Assembly (NCBI RefSeq): GCF_000014685.1
Contig: NC_008321.1
Location: forward strand, 620,001 to 684,000
DNA length: 64,000 nt
Source: Shewanella sp. MR-4
GTDB taxonomy: Bacteria; Pseudomonadota; Gammaproteobacteria; Enterobacterales; Shewanellaceae
Direction: 5' to 3'
This document shows positions 34,051-42,670 of this stretch, in pieces (the stretch's first letter is position 1; every line of letters starts with the position of its first letter). The position numbers were made by a program, and so were the translations under genes. A model generated the notes under the pieces. It had not been told where the DNA came from and did not search any database. It was given only the letters and a program-made list of their open reading frames with translations.

Positions 34051-35046
34051 TTAATCGAGTAAATAACCGAGCTTATAACTGAGCGTCGGAATAGAGTCTT
34101 CGGTAAATAGCAGTAACAAATCGCATTGAACATTATGGTTTTCAATACGATAGTTAATCTCCATTGCTAAGGTTCTATGCCATTTTTCCGAGTTATCATG
34201 GATAAGATCATTCACCGTACAGTGGCGGCCTAGCACTACAGGGTGAGCCTGGCTGAACTTCATGTCGAGCTGCTCTGAGATCCCGTTTAGGAAGGCGCCA
34301 ATCAATACGTTGCCTGTGTCGATCAACACTTCAATCTCAGTGCTAATGTCCTCTGGATTGGCTAGCCCCATGAGTTTCGCCATGTCTTGAAAGCTCGAAT
34401 CGTGGAATAGCAGCAGAGCTTCACCCGCCACGCCTGCACCAATAAATCCTTGGCAGAGGGCTGATACCGTTGAACTTTCTTCCGTCGCTTTGAGGGCCAT
34501 CGTCAGCTCACTGACTTCGAGCACGTTCACGTTTGGAATAGGTAAGAGGACAAAAACATCGAGAAGTTTGGCTAACAGATCGGCGGCGCGCCCCATGGCG
34601 ACGTTGGCGATCTCTTGGCAGGCGTCACGCATATCGACTTTGATCATCGGCGTTTCTTCCGCCTGATCTTTCTGCGTTAAGGTGAGGATGCCGTATTCCT
34701 GCAGAATATTACTGATGGCGTCGGCACTGACGGGCTTTTGAATAAAATCCAATGCACCTAAGGCTTTAACTCTTTCATGGGCTTTGATCTGAATATCACC
34801 CGAGACCACAATAATCAGCGCGGGAAGATCGTTTTGCTGCACGGTTTGCAGCACTTCATAACCATCCATGACTGGCATATTAAGGTCGAGGAAGACAACT
34901 TCGCCTTTACCTGCGCGAATGGCATCTAAACCCTCGGCGCCATTGGTAGCGTAGGTGATCTCGACATCCCATTCTTTCGGTAGGGTGCGAGCCATTTGTT
35001 TGCGCGCCATGGCGGAGTCGTCACAGATGAGTACAGAGATTGTCAT
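34051..35046 (-). CDS. Response regulator with CheC-like phosphatase domain
   Basis: 331 residues. The receiver domain has Asp54 in VFLDLNMPVMDGYE, the acidic Asp9/Asp10 pair, and Lys103 in IQKPVS. The remainder is a CheC/CheX-type domain with its Glu-x-x-Asn catalytic pattern: Glu144 and Asn147 in QEIANVAMG, and a second copy at Asp242/Asn245 (IDTGNVLIG) where Glu is replaced by Asp. Such domains dephosphorylate CheY-like receivers. A fused version could act on itself or on another regulator. It is the first gene of a pair with the PAS-GGDEF cyclase downstream. Cytoplasmic. Confidence 0.85.
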   Translation of the reverse strand: MTISVLICDDSAMARKQMARTLPKEWDVEITYATNGAEGLDAIRAGKGEVVFLDLNMPVMDGYEVLQTVQQNDLPALIIVVSGDIQIKAHERVKALGALDFIQKPVSADAISNILQEYGILTLTQKDQAEETPMIKVDMRDACQEIANVAMGRAADLLAKLLDVFVLLPIPNVNVLEVSELTMALKATEESSTVSALCQGFIGAGVAGEALLLFHDSSFQDMAKLMGLANPEDISTEIEVLIDTGNVLIGAFLNGISEQLDMKFSQAHPVVLGRHCTVNDLIHDNSEKWHRTLAMEINYRIENHNVQCDLLLLFTEDSIPTLSYKLGYLLD

Positions 35047-35624
35047 GCTGACTACTGATCCTTAATTGCCCATTTATTGAAGATAACACTAATTCTAAAT
35101 CTTTGAATGACGAATTAAGCTCTTCGGGCAAGTTTGATTTATAACATCTATATGTAACCTATAGATTTTATTTGTTAATTCAATTTATTTATCTCTCGAG
35201 CGCGAGGCGCTGGCAGTAAAAAGCCTTGGAGAATTAAATCAAATTTCGCGAATTTGTCGTAAGCAGGGCATCGATTTTTGCGAATAGCTCGATGCTCAAT
35301 CCTGCAATAGGCTGTTTCCCCACGGGACCCATCTCGACACGATTATGCAAATTTGTGGGTAAGCAGCGCCGTTGGTGATGCAACCGATGTTCAGAGAAGA
35401 TGACTCGTTAAAACGACAAGTTGCACCCATGGTTGAACATAAGGGGTTAATACTTTTGAGGTTCTCATGCTTCAGCGCAAGCCTAGCATACTCACCTATT
35501 AAAACTTAATGACAGTCGACAGTATTTTGACGCATGTCAAAATTTAGGCTTATGTTACATCCTTTGGTGAATTATTCCAAACGTGTTAACATTTGTTCTG
35601 GCCTGACCAGTAACGGAATATTTC
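35047..35624. other. 578-base intergenic region with several hairpins
   Basis: This gap between the REC-CheC gene (minus) and the crotonase gene (plus) is unusually long for this window. It contains a 12-by-12 nested stem (35263-35274 with 35289-35295 and 35301-35305, leaving a 5-base bulge), a CCCAC/GTGGG pair (35319-35323, 35355-35359) and a GTTG/CAAC hairpin (35371-35384). No open frame with a credible start was found. It may hold a structured leader or small RNA, or only two long promoters. A FadR-like site is at its right end. Confidence 0.45.
35598..35610. promoter_or_regulatory. Candidate FadR operator upstream of the crotonase gene
   Basis: CTGG (35598-35601) and CCAG (35607-35610) form the FadR half-site pair TGGNNNNNCCA; the full stretch TTCTGGCCTGACCAGTAA resembles known E. 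coli FadR sites. It lies 14 bases before the crotonase start, a position where a bound repressor would block transcription or initiation. Assignment is from the consensus only. Confidence 0.5.
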
Positions 35625-36431
35625 ATGAGTGAGCCTTGCGTGCAAGTAACGATTGAGAATGGCATTGCATATGTCCAGCTCAATCGACCAGAAAAATATA
35701 ATGCAATTAACTATTTAATGTTTAGCGAGTTGGATAGAGCGATCAAACGTATTAAATCAAATTCGCAGATTCGACTGGTTATTTTATCTGGAGCCGGAGG
35801 CCATTTTAGCTCGGGGCTGGACGTAAAGAGCGTGATGTCGGCACCGATGCAAGCATTCAAATTGCTGTTTAAATGGTTGCCTGGCAATGCCAACTTAGCG
35901 CAGAGAGTCTCCCTTGGTTGGCAACGTTTACCCGTGCCCGTCATCGCGGTGTTAGAAGGCTGCTGCTATGGCGGTGGCATGCAAATCGCATTAGGTGCTG
36001 ATTTTAGAATAGCGAGCCCTGACAGCAAGTTATCTATTATGGAAGCCAAATGGGGGCTCGTGCCGGACATGGCAGGCTTAGTGGCGCTGAGGCAAATAAT
36101 GCCCAAGGATCAGGCGATGTTACTCAGCCTTACGGCCAAAGTGTTGTCGGGCGAAGAGGCGAGTCGCTTAGGGTTAGTGACTCAGCTAAGTGATCATCCG
36201 ATGTTAAGCGCGCAGCAATTGGCTCAGGAACTTCTCAATACTTCCCCCGATGCCGCAGCGGCGATCAAGTTGAGCATCAATCGCAGCTGGACGGCTTCGA
36301 TTCGTGCACTTCTTTGCCGTGAGTCGTGGAGCCAAGTGAGACTGTTACTCGGTAAAAATCGCGCGATTGCAGCGACGCGTCAGCTAAAGGATCCCAACAA
36401 AGCCTATCAAGATCGCCAATCGGGTTGGTAG
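35625..36431 (+). CDS. Enoyl-CoA hydratase/isomerase family protein (crotonase)
   Basis: 268 residues. The crotonase fold is clear: LNRPEKYNAINYLMFSEL near the N-terminus, then the oxyanion-hole segments GGHFSSGLDVKS (about 58-69) and EGCCYGGGMQIALGADFRIA (about 109-128). The usual catalytic Glu pair of true hydratases is not fully obvious (EAKWGLVPDMAG carries one Glu), so hydratase, isomerase or hydrolase activity is open. It probably acts on acyl-CoA in fatty-acid degradation, which fits the FadR-like site in front. Cytoplasmic, single gene. Confidence 0.85.
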   Translation: MSEPCVQVTIENGIAYVQLNRPEKYNAINYLMFSELDRAIKRIKSNSQIRLVILSGAGGHFSSGLDVKSVMSAPMQAFKLLFKWLPGNANLAQRVSLGWQRLPVPVIAVLEGCCYGGGMQIALGADFRIASPDSKLSIMEAKWGLVPDMAGLVALRQIMPKDQAMLLSLTAKVLSGEEASRLGLVTQLSDHPMLSAQQLAQELLNTSPDAAAAIKLSINRSWTASIRALLCRESWSQVRLLLGKNRAIAATRQLKDPNKAYQDRQSGW

Positions 36432-36495
36432 CAGTGCAATTCTATCTCGATAACGCCCCATAACGGATGACTTAAGCTTTAGAAAGGCTTGCACC

Positions 36496-37509
36496 TCAAT
36501 GGGCGCCGCTCATACGGGCGGCGAATCCCCTTATGGCGCTCAAACAGTTCTGCCATGCACTCTCGTTATCCAGATTTAATGCTAATGTCGTTTGCCGATA
36601 ATTCGGCGCCTCTAATGTCACGGCAAGGCTTTTGCGTTGCTCCGCCGTTTCTAACGATGCGGGGTGACCATCGGGCGATTGAATATCGAGTATTGGTATA
36701 GTGAGCTTGGCCAGTTTTTCGGCAAGGGCTTGGTTACGCGCCTCATCTTCGCTGTAGGGGTTGATGACGATTAATACATCGGGATCGGCAATTTTCTTTT
36801 GGCTTAATAGACTTATCAATAATCCCGCACTTTGATCGGCGGTGATCAGCACCCGTTTACCGGGAAAGTCGGTGCCTACGCTGTCGAGCTGAGACATGCT
36901 TTTGACTAAAAAGTCTTCCTGTTCAAGCAAATGCTTATTGCTCTGCTCGGGTTTCACTTTTTGGCTCGGTTTATTCGAAGGACTGCTTAACTGCGCCGCC
37001 CCTGCGGAGGTCACTTCGGTCGCCGGAGTGGCAAAGTTGGGTGCGGGCGGCTCTGTGGGCGGGGTAAGGCTTAAACTGGCCCAGCCGGCAGCATTAATAT
37101 TACGTCTGACAAACGCCATTAATCCGGGCGCATCGGCGGTGCCATTGGTGGCGGGTAAGATAATCGCAGCGCCAAGTTTTTTGCGGCCTTCCCATGAACG
37201 AACTAAGAGTTCGAGCGGCTGATCATCTATGGTGATCTGCTTGATTTCACTCGCGGGTAAATAACTGCTCGTTCTTTTCGCCGCAGCTTGCCCATTGGGC
37301 GCTTTGCTAGCTTGGTTCGTCTCGGGGTTTTGGGGAGTTGTCCCTGGCGCCTGCGGGCTGGATTCAGGTGCAGATTCAGGAGCCTGAGTACTTGTTTCTG
37401 GCGCCTGAGTATTGGGGTCAGGAGCTTGAGTGCTGGGATCGGCGGCGAATAAGCTCGCACTGGCGAGAGCTAAGGCTAGGCTCAATACCGAGGGGATAAT
37501 ACGCGCCAT
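36496..37509 (-). CDS. DUF3530 family exported protein with Gln-Ala-Pro repeat linker
   Basis: 337 residues from the ATG at 37509 (a GTG five codons upstream is possible). A signal peptide (ends LFA) is followed by a low-complexity stretch built from Thr-Gln-Ala-Pro repeats (about residues 25-60), a typical flexible linker. The rest has the DUF3530 pattern: an alpha/beta hydrolase-like opening (KKLGAAIILPATNGTAD) and KRVLITADQSAGLLISLL where a nucleophile elbow would sit, although the GxSxG is not canonical. Probably periplasmic. The function of the family is not known to me. Confidence 0.75.
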   Translation of the reverse strand: MARIIPSVLSLALALASASLFAADPSTQAPDPNTQAPETSTQAPESAPESSPQAPGTTPQNPETNQASKAPNGQAAAKRTSSYLPASEIKQITIDDQPLELLVRSWEGRKKLGAAIILPATNGTADAPGLMAFVRRNINAAGWASLSLTPPTEPPAPNFATPATEVTSAGAAQLSSPSNKPSQKVKPEQSNKHLLEQEDFLVKSMSQLDSVGTDFPGKRVLITADQSAGLLISLLSQKKIADPDVLIVINPYSEDEARNQALAEKLAKLTIPILDIQSPDGHPASLETAEQRKSLAVTLEAPNYRQTTLALNLDNESAWQNCLSAIRGFAARMSGAH

Positions 37510-37668
37510 AGAATTGATAACCACCTGTGTAGTCTCATAAATTCAATTAGCTAGAGTATAACCTGAAGCAGCGTAGCAGAAGCAATTTTTGCTTGAGCTC
37601 GTGACGGCACCGCGCACAGCAGTGCCTAGGCCCAGCCTACAGCCATACTTATCGTGAAGATAAAATAA

Positions 37669-37694
37669 AAACGCCCAGCATTTGCTGGGCGTTT
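37669..37694 (-). terminator. Rho-independent terminator of rapA
   Basis: AAACGCCCAGC (37669-37679) pairs with GCTGGGCGTTT (37684-37694) over ATTT. On the minus strand it is followed by TTTTTATTTTAT-like bases, so it ends the rapA transcript. Confidence 0.85.
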
Positions 37695-37746
37695 GCATAT
37701 TCGCTTAAGCGAGCCTGAGGAGGCTCTTGCTTATCGTCATTGCGGA

Positions 37747-40653
37747 TTAGACATGGCTAACCAGTACCATACGAATCGCGTCGAGCTGTAGCTGACTCGC
37801 GTTGAGGTAAGTACTCAGCTCCTGCATCTGATTACGCAGGTATTCCAACTCTTCCTCACGGATATTCGGGTTAACCGCTTTCAAGGACTCTAAACGGTCC
37901 AATTCGCCCGTCAGTTGGCTGGTCATTTTCTCACGCGCCTGCGCCACTAACTCGTCCACCGCGGCTTGGGCATATTCTTCGCCCTTAGCAAATAATGGAT
38001 GCAGAATCGGTTGTGATGCTGTGACTAACTTGCTGCCAATATGGCGGTTAACCGCGCTTAACTGTTTGTCAAAGCTGGTGTAATCCACCTTAGCGGATAA
38101 ATCGTTGCCGTTTTTATCCAGCAGTACGCGGATAGGCGTCGGTGGCAGATAACGATATAACTGGCTCGATTTAGGCGCCGAAGCATCCGCCATGTAGATC
38201 AGTTCTAAGAACAGGGTGCCTGCGGGTAAGGCTTTGTTTTTCAAAATCGCGACGCTCGTCGTGCCTGTGTCAGAGCCAGTGATCAGATCTAAGCCTGTTT
38301 GCACTAACGGGTGCTCTTGGGTGATCAGGGCGATATCGTCACGGGAGAGCGCAGTATCACGGTCAAAGGTGACCGTCACGCCATCCTCATGTAGACCCGG
38401 ATAGGTTGGGAACATCATGTGTTCACTTGGACGCAGGATGATAGAGTTTTCACCTTTATCTTCTTGATCGACACCGATAATGTCCCACAAGCGGATCACC
38501 GAACCAATCAGTTTAGTGTCCTGATCGCTTTGGGCTAAACGCTCGACAATCGCCTTGGCCTTATCGCCGCCGTGGGAGTTGATTTCCAGCAGCTTATCGC
38601 GGCCTTGCTCCATAGCGTGTTTCAGTTCTTTGTAACGGCTTTGGGTGTGGTTGAGCAGATTGGTCAGCTCATCTTCATCCCCACCGACGAGAACATTCAA
38701 CAGATCTTCGGCAAATTCACTGTACAGCACATGGCCACTCGGACAGGTCAGCTCGAAGGCATTCAGACCTTGGTGATACCAGTTGAGCAGACGCTCCTGC
38801 GCCGTATCTTGCAGATAAGGCAGGTGAATTTGGATATCGTTCTTCTGCCCGATACGGTCTAGACGGCCGATACGTTGCTCTAATAAATCTGGGTTCAATG
38901 GCAGATCGAACAGCACTAAGTGGCTGGCGAACTGGAAGTTACGACCTTCGGAGCCGATTTCAGAACAGATCAGTGCTTGGGCGCCGCCTTCTTCTTGGGC
39001 GAAGTAGGCACCCGCCTTGTCGCGCTCGATGATCGACATGCCTTCGTGGAAAACGGTGGCTTGGATGCCTTCACGGGTACGCAGGGCTTCTTCTAAGCTC
39101 AGGGCGGTATCGGCGCCACTGGCGATGATCAACACTTTCTTGCTGCGGTGCGACTTTAAGAATTCGATTAACCAATCCACGCGAGGATCGAACTTCCACC
39201 AACTGGCGCTGTTATCTTCAAATTCTTGGTAAAGTTTTTCAGGGCTTAGGGCTTGTGCCGCTTTCGCTTCTAAGGTCTTACGACCACCCATCATCTCATT
39301 TACGCGGGCAGCGGTAAGATACTGCTCAGGCATTGCATGGGGATAGGCGTTGAAAATACGTTTCGGGAAGCCTTTTACCGAGGCGCGGCTGTTGCGATAC
39401 AGCACGCGGCCTGTGCCGTGACGATCGAGCAATTCTTGCAGTAACTCGCTGCGAGCCGCTTGTTGCAGTTCGCTATCGATATCTTCGGCTTGAATTAAAC
39501 GAATGCTCGGCGCTATGTCTTTCTCGCTGAGTAATTCGGTGAGGCTGTTGATGGCGGCATCGGATAATTTTGCGTCGCCCGCTAAGGCTTCGGCGGCAAC
39601 GGCGACATCTTTGTAGCTGTTTTCTTCGGCGAGGAAGGCATCGTAGTCGTAGAAACGATCTGGGTCGAGTAGGCGCAGACGCGCAAAGTGGCTCTCATGG
39701 CCGAGTTGATCCGGCGTTGCCGTTAATAACAATACGCCAGGCACTACTTCGCTTAATGCTTCAACCACTTGGTAGGCACGGCTCGGGGCTTCTTCGGTCC
39801 ACTCTAAGTGGTGAGCCTCGTCGACGACCAGCAGATCCCAGTCGGCATCGAGTGCTTGGTCGAGACGTTTCTTTTTACGCAGTAATTCGAGGGAACAAAT
39901 CACTAACTGCTCGGTGTAGAAAGGGTTGTCATGGTCGGCAAAGGCTTCGACACAACGGTCTTCATCAAATACTGAGAAGCGCAGGTTAAAGCGGCGCAGC
40001 ATTTCCACTAACCACTGATGGCGCAGGGTATCCGGTACAATGATCAGCACTCGTTCGGCGCGGCCAGTGAGCAGTTGTTGATGGATAATCAGACCCGCTT
40101 CGATGGTTTTACCTAAACCCACTTCGTCGGCCAGCAATACACGCGGCGCATAACGGCGACCCACTTCATGGGCAATCCACATCTGGTGGGGGATAAGGCC
40201 GACGCGTGGACCTTGTAAGCCGAGTAAATCTGAGGTCGCCAATTGATGACGCAGTAACTGGCATTGGTAACGAATACCGAAACGGTCGAGGCGGTCAATC
40301 TGACCGGCAAACAGGCGATCCTGGGGTTTGTTAAAGCGAATGTTGTGGTTTAACAGGGTCTCACGCAGGCTGGCTTTCTCACCTGTTTCGCTGTGGATTC
40401 CGTGGTAGACGACGAGGCCGTCTTTTTCGGTGAGTTCTTCAATCGCGAGGCTCCAGCCTTCATGGCTTTCAACCGTATCGCCAGGGTTGTATATGACACG
40501 GGTCAGGGGGGCTTCGTTGCGCGAGAACATACGATTCTCACCAGTCGCAGGGAATAACACTGTGACCATACGGCCTTCAACTTGTACGACTGTTCCTAAA
40601 CCAAGCTCTGACTCGGTATCACTTATCCAACGTTGTCCTAAGGCAAACGGCAT
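37747..40653 (-). CDS. rapA: RNA polymerase-associated ATPase RapA
   Basis: 968 residues, the full length of RapA. The N-terminal Tudor-like region ([20 protein letters not shown]) precedes a SWI2/SNF2 helicase core with Walker A DEVGLGKT (residues 176-183), DEAH (278-281), [10 protein letters not shown] and the C-terminal helicase motifs [13 protein letters not shown] and [14 protein letters not shown]. RapA binds core RNA polymerase and helps it recycle after termination. A complete gene with its own terminator, facing away from the PIN-PhoH gene. Confidence 0.97.
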
Positions 40654-41055
40654 CTTAAATTCTCATCTCTGGGCGGACTCTAACAAAGGGCGCGTATGTT
40701 ATATCAATACTAGGGATATTTGAATCGCCCTCTCACCCGTTAGAGCCTAATTCTCCACACTCTAGATTACAAATTGAACAGTGAAGAAAAATCTCTATAG
40801 TCCTTCGATGATTTGTCATGCTACTGTCATATCGAGGGACCTACACTGCCCTCGAGTCACCGACTTAAACACAGGTTCATTCGGTTGGCATTCAGAGAGA
40901 ATGGTGCCAATATTAGTTTAAGCCGCTAGCCGTCTTTATTAAGTAGAGGCTTGAACTTTAAGATCATTCTTTAGCTCGCCAACTGACATAGGAGCCATAT
41001 CCACTCACCGGGAAAGAGATGTAGCATAAAAACAATCGAGCACTCTGGAGGCGCC
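40654..41055. other. Divergent intergenic region between rapA and the PIN-PhoH gene
   Basis: 402 bases. It holds a Pho box (40813-40830) with a matching -10 (TACACT, 40842-40847), implying a leader of about 200 bases before the PhoH start, and a hairpin (TTGGCA 40885-40890, TGCCAA 40905-40910) in that leader. No additional gene was found. Confidence 0.6.
40813..40830 (+). promoter_or_regulatory. Pho box upstream of the PIN-PhoH gene
   Basis: Two direct repeats, TTGTCAT (40813-40819) and CTGTCAT (40824-40830), spaced 11 bases apart, make the exact PhoB-box arrangement (CTGTCAT-N4-CTGTCAT). A -10-like TACACT lies 12 bases downstream. The downstream gene belongs to the phosphate-starvation PhoH family, so PhoB activation is likely. 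Not a computed match. Confidence 0.7.
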
Positions 41056-42450
41056 ATGGAACAAGACGACAGAAAGTTGTTTGTACTGGATACCAATGTG
41101 TTACTACATGAACCTTTGGCGATCTATTCGTTTAAAGAGCACGATGTGGTCATTCCGATGACAGTGCTAGAAGAGCTAGACCAGATTAAAGATCGAAAGA
41201 GTGATGTGAGTCGGGATGCTAGGGTCGCCATACGGGCGCTGGAAGATACCCTAGGCGGTGATACAACACCGGAACAAATCATTAATGGTGTCCCTTTACC
41301 GAGCCGAGAAGGGCATGCCGATGCGATAGGGGCGCTGTCTATTTTCCCTGACCATCTTGTCGATTTTACCCTAGGCGCCCTGCCGGGGGATGGCAACGAT
41401 AACCGCATTATCAATACCGCTCTACACCTGCAAAACCTCCACCATCCACGTACCGTGGTGTTAGTTACCAAAGATATCAATATGCGTCTTAAGGCCAAGG
41501 GCGCGGGCATTCAATTGGTTGAGGATTATCGAACCGACCAGCTGATCGATGATATTCGTTTCCTTAGCAAGGGCTTTTATCAATTCGAAGGGAATTTTTG
41601 GGAGCATTTAAACAAGGTATCCACCGAGCGCCATGGTCGACATACGATTCACGAAGTCCCACTGAAAGATTTAGATAACGAACCCTTCTACATAAACCAG
41701 TATCTGATTGATGCCGAATCTGATTTTTGTGGCCGCGTCACCGAGCGTAGCGATACCCATCTGCATATTTTAGACCTGGGCCGCGAGCGCTTAAAAAACC
41801 TCGAGGCGTGGGGCGTTAAACCTAAGAATGTTTACCAAGGGATGGCGTTGCAGGCGCTGCTCGATCCCGATATCGATCTGGTGATCTTAACGGGACCCGC
41901 CGGTTGCGGTAAAACCCTGCTGGCAATGGCGGCGGCACTTGAGCTAGTAGTGGAGCGTAATCGCTACGATAAGGTCATTGTGACTCGTAATACGCCAGAA
42001 ATTGCCGAGTCCATCGGCTTCTTACCCGGCACCGAAGAAGAGAAGATGATGCCATGGCTGGCGGCGATTACCGATACCTTAGAAGTGCTGCATAAGAATG
42101 ATGTGAATCCGACTGGCAGTTTGAACTACATCATGGAGAAGGCGAATATCCAATTTAAGTCGATCAACTTTATGCGCGGCCGCTCGATCCAAAACTCCAT
42201 CGTGCTCTTGGATGAATGTCAAAACCTGACGGCGTCGCAGATCAAAACCATGATCACTCGGATGGGAGAAGGCACAAAATTGATTTGTTGCGGTAACTTA
42301 GCGCAGATCGATTCGAATTATCTCACCGCAGTGACCTCGGGTTTAACCTACATAGTCGAACGCTTTAAGGACTTTGAAGGCAGCGCCAACCTGTACTTGA
42401 ATGGGGTGGTACGTTCACGCTTGGCCGAATACGCCGAAGAACATCTCTAA
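41056..42450 (+). CDS. PIN-PhoH ATPase (PhoH2-type)
   Basis: 464 residues. An N-terminal PIN nuclease domain opens with FVLDTNVLLHEP, with acidic Asp12 at the expected metal site. A C-terminal PhoH ATPase domain has Walker A GPAGCGKT (residues 280-287) and Walker B LLDECQN (Asp386). PhoH2 proteins of this architecture can unwind and cut RNA in vitro, in other bacteria. The PIN domain sits ahead of PhoH, distinct from the shorter PhoH-only proteins. The ATG follows GGAGGCGCC. A Pho box upstream suggests induction by phosphate starvation. A terminator follows. Confidence 0.9.
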   Translation: MEQDDRKLFVLDTNVLLHEPLAIYSFKEHDVVIPMTVLEELDQIKDRKSDVSRDARVAIRALEDTLGGDTTPEQIINGVPLPSREGHADAIGALSIFPDHLVDFTLGALPGDGNDNRIINTALHLQNLHHPRTVVLVTKDINMRLKAKGAGIQLVEDYRTDQLIDDIRFLSKGFYQFEGNFWEHLNKVSTERHGRHTIHEVPLKDLDNEPFYINQYLIDAESDFCGRVTERSDTHLHILDLGRERLKNLEAWGVKPKNVYQGMALQALLDPDIDLVILTGPAGCGKTLLAMAAALELVVERNRYDKVIVTRNTPEIAESIGFLPGTEEEKMMPWLAAITDTLEVLHKNDVNPTGSLNYIMEKANIQFKSINFMRGRSIQNSIVLLDECQNLTASQIKTMITRMGEGTKLICCGNLAQIDSNYLTAVTSGLTYIVERFKDFEGSANLYLNGVVRSRLAEYAEEHL

Positions 42451-42470
42451 CTATTTACTTTATTGTTACA

Positions 42471-42497
42471 AAAGGTCTCACTCGTGGGACCTTTGTT
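42471..42497 (+). terminator. Terminator after the PIN-PhoH gene
   Basis: AAAGGTCTCA (42471-42480) pairs with TGGGACCTTT (42485-42494) over CTCG, with one G-U pair, followed by GTTTTT. Confidence 0.8.
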
Positions 42498-42670
42498 TTT
42501 ACGCATTTCTATGATTTTTCAATCAACTAATCATAGACTTTGACAGCCTTCGTACGGCAATTATTTGATGCGACTCGGGGTTTCTTCCTGCTAATATATG
42601 AAGCCATAAATGTACTCAGTCACTTTTGCCACCGATGGCTAAAATCAAGCGCTGCAATCAAGGGTAGTGG

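Noticed and set aside
35200..35400. A c-di-GMP or preQ1 riboswitch in the gap before the crotonase
   Set aside because: Neither the conserved GEMM core bases nor a preQ1 pseudoknot pattern is present; only simple stems are visible.
37360..37460. The Gln-Ala-Pro coding repeat as a CRISPR-like array
   Set aside because: The units are short, in frame and degenerate, within a coding sequence. There are no spacers and no cas genes.
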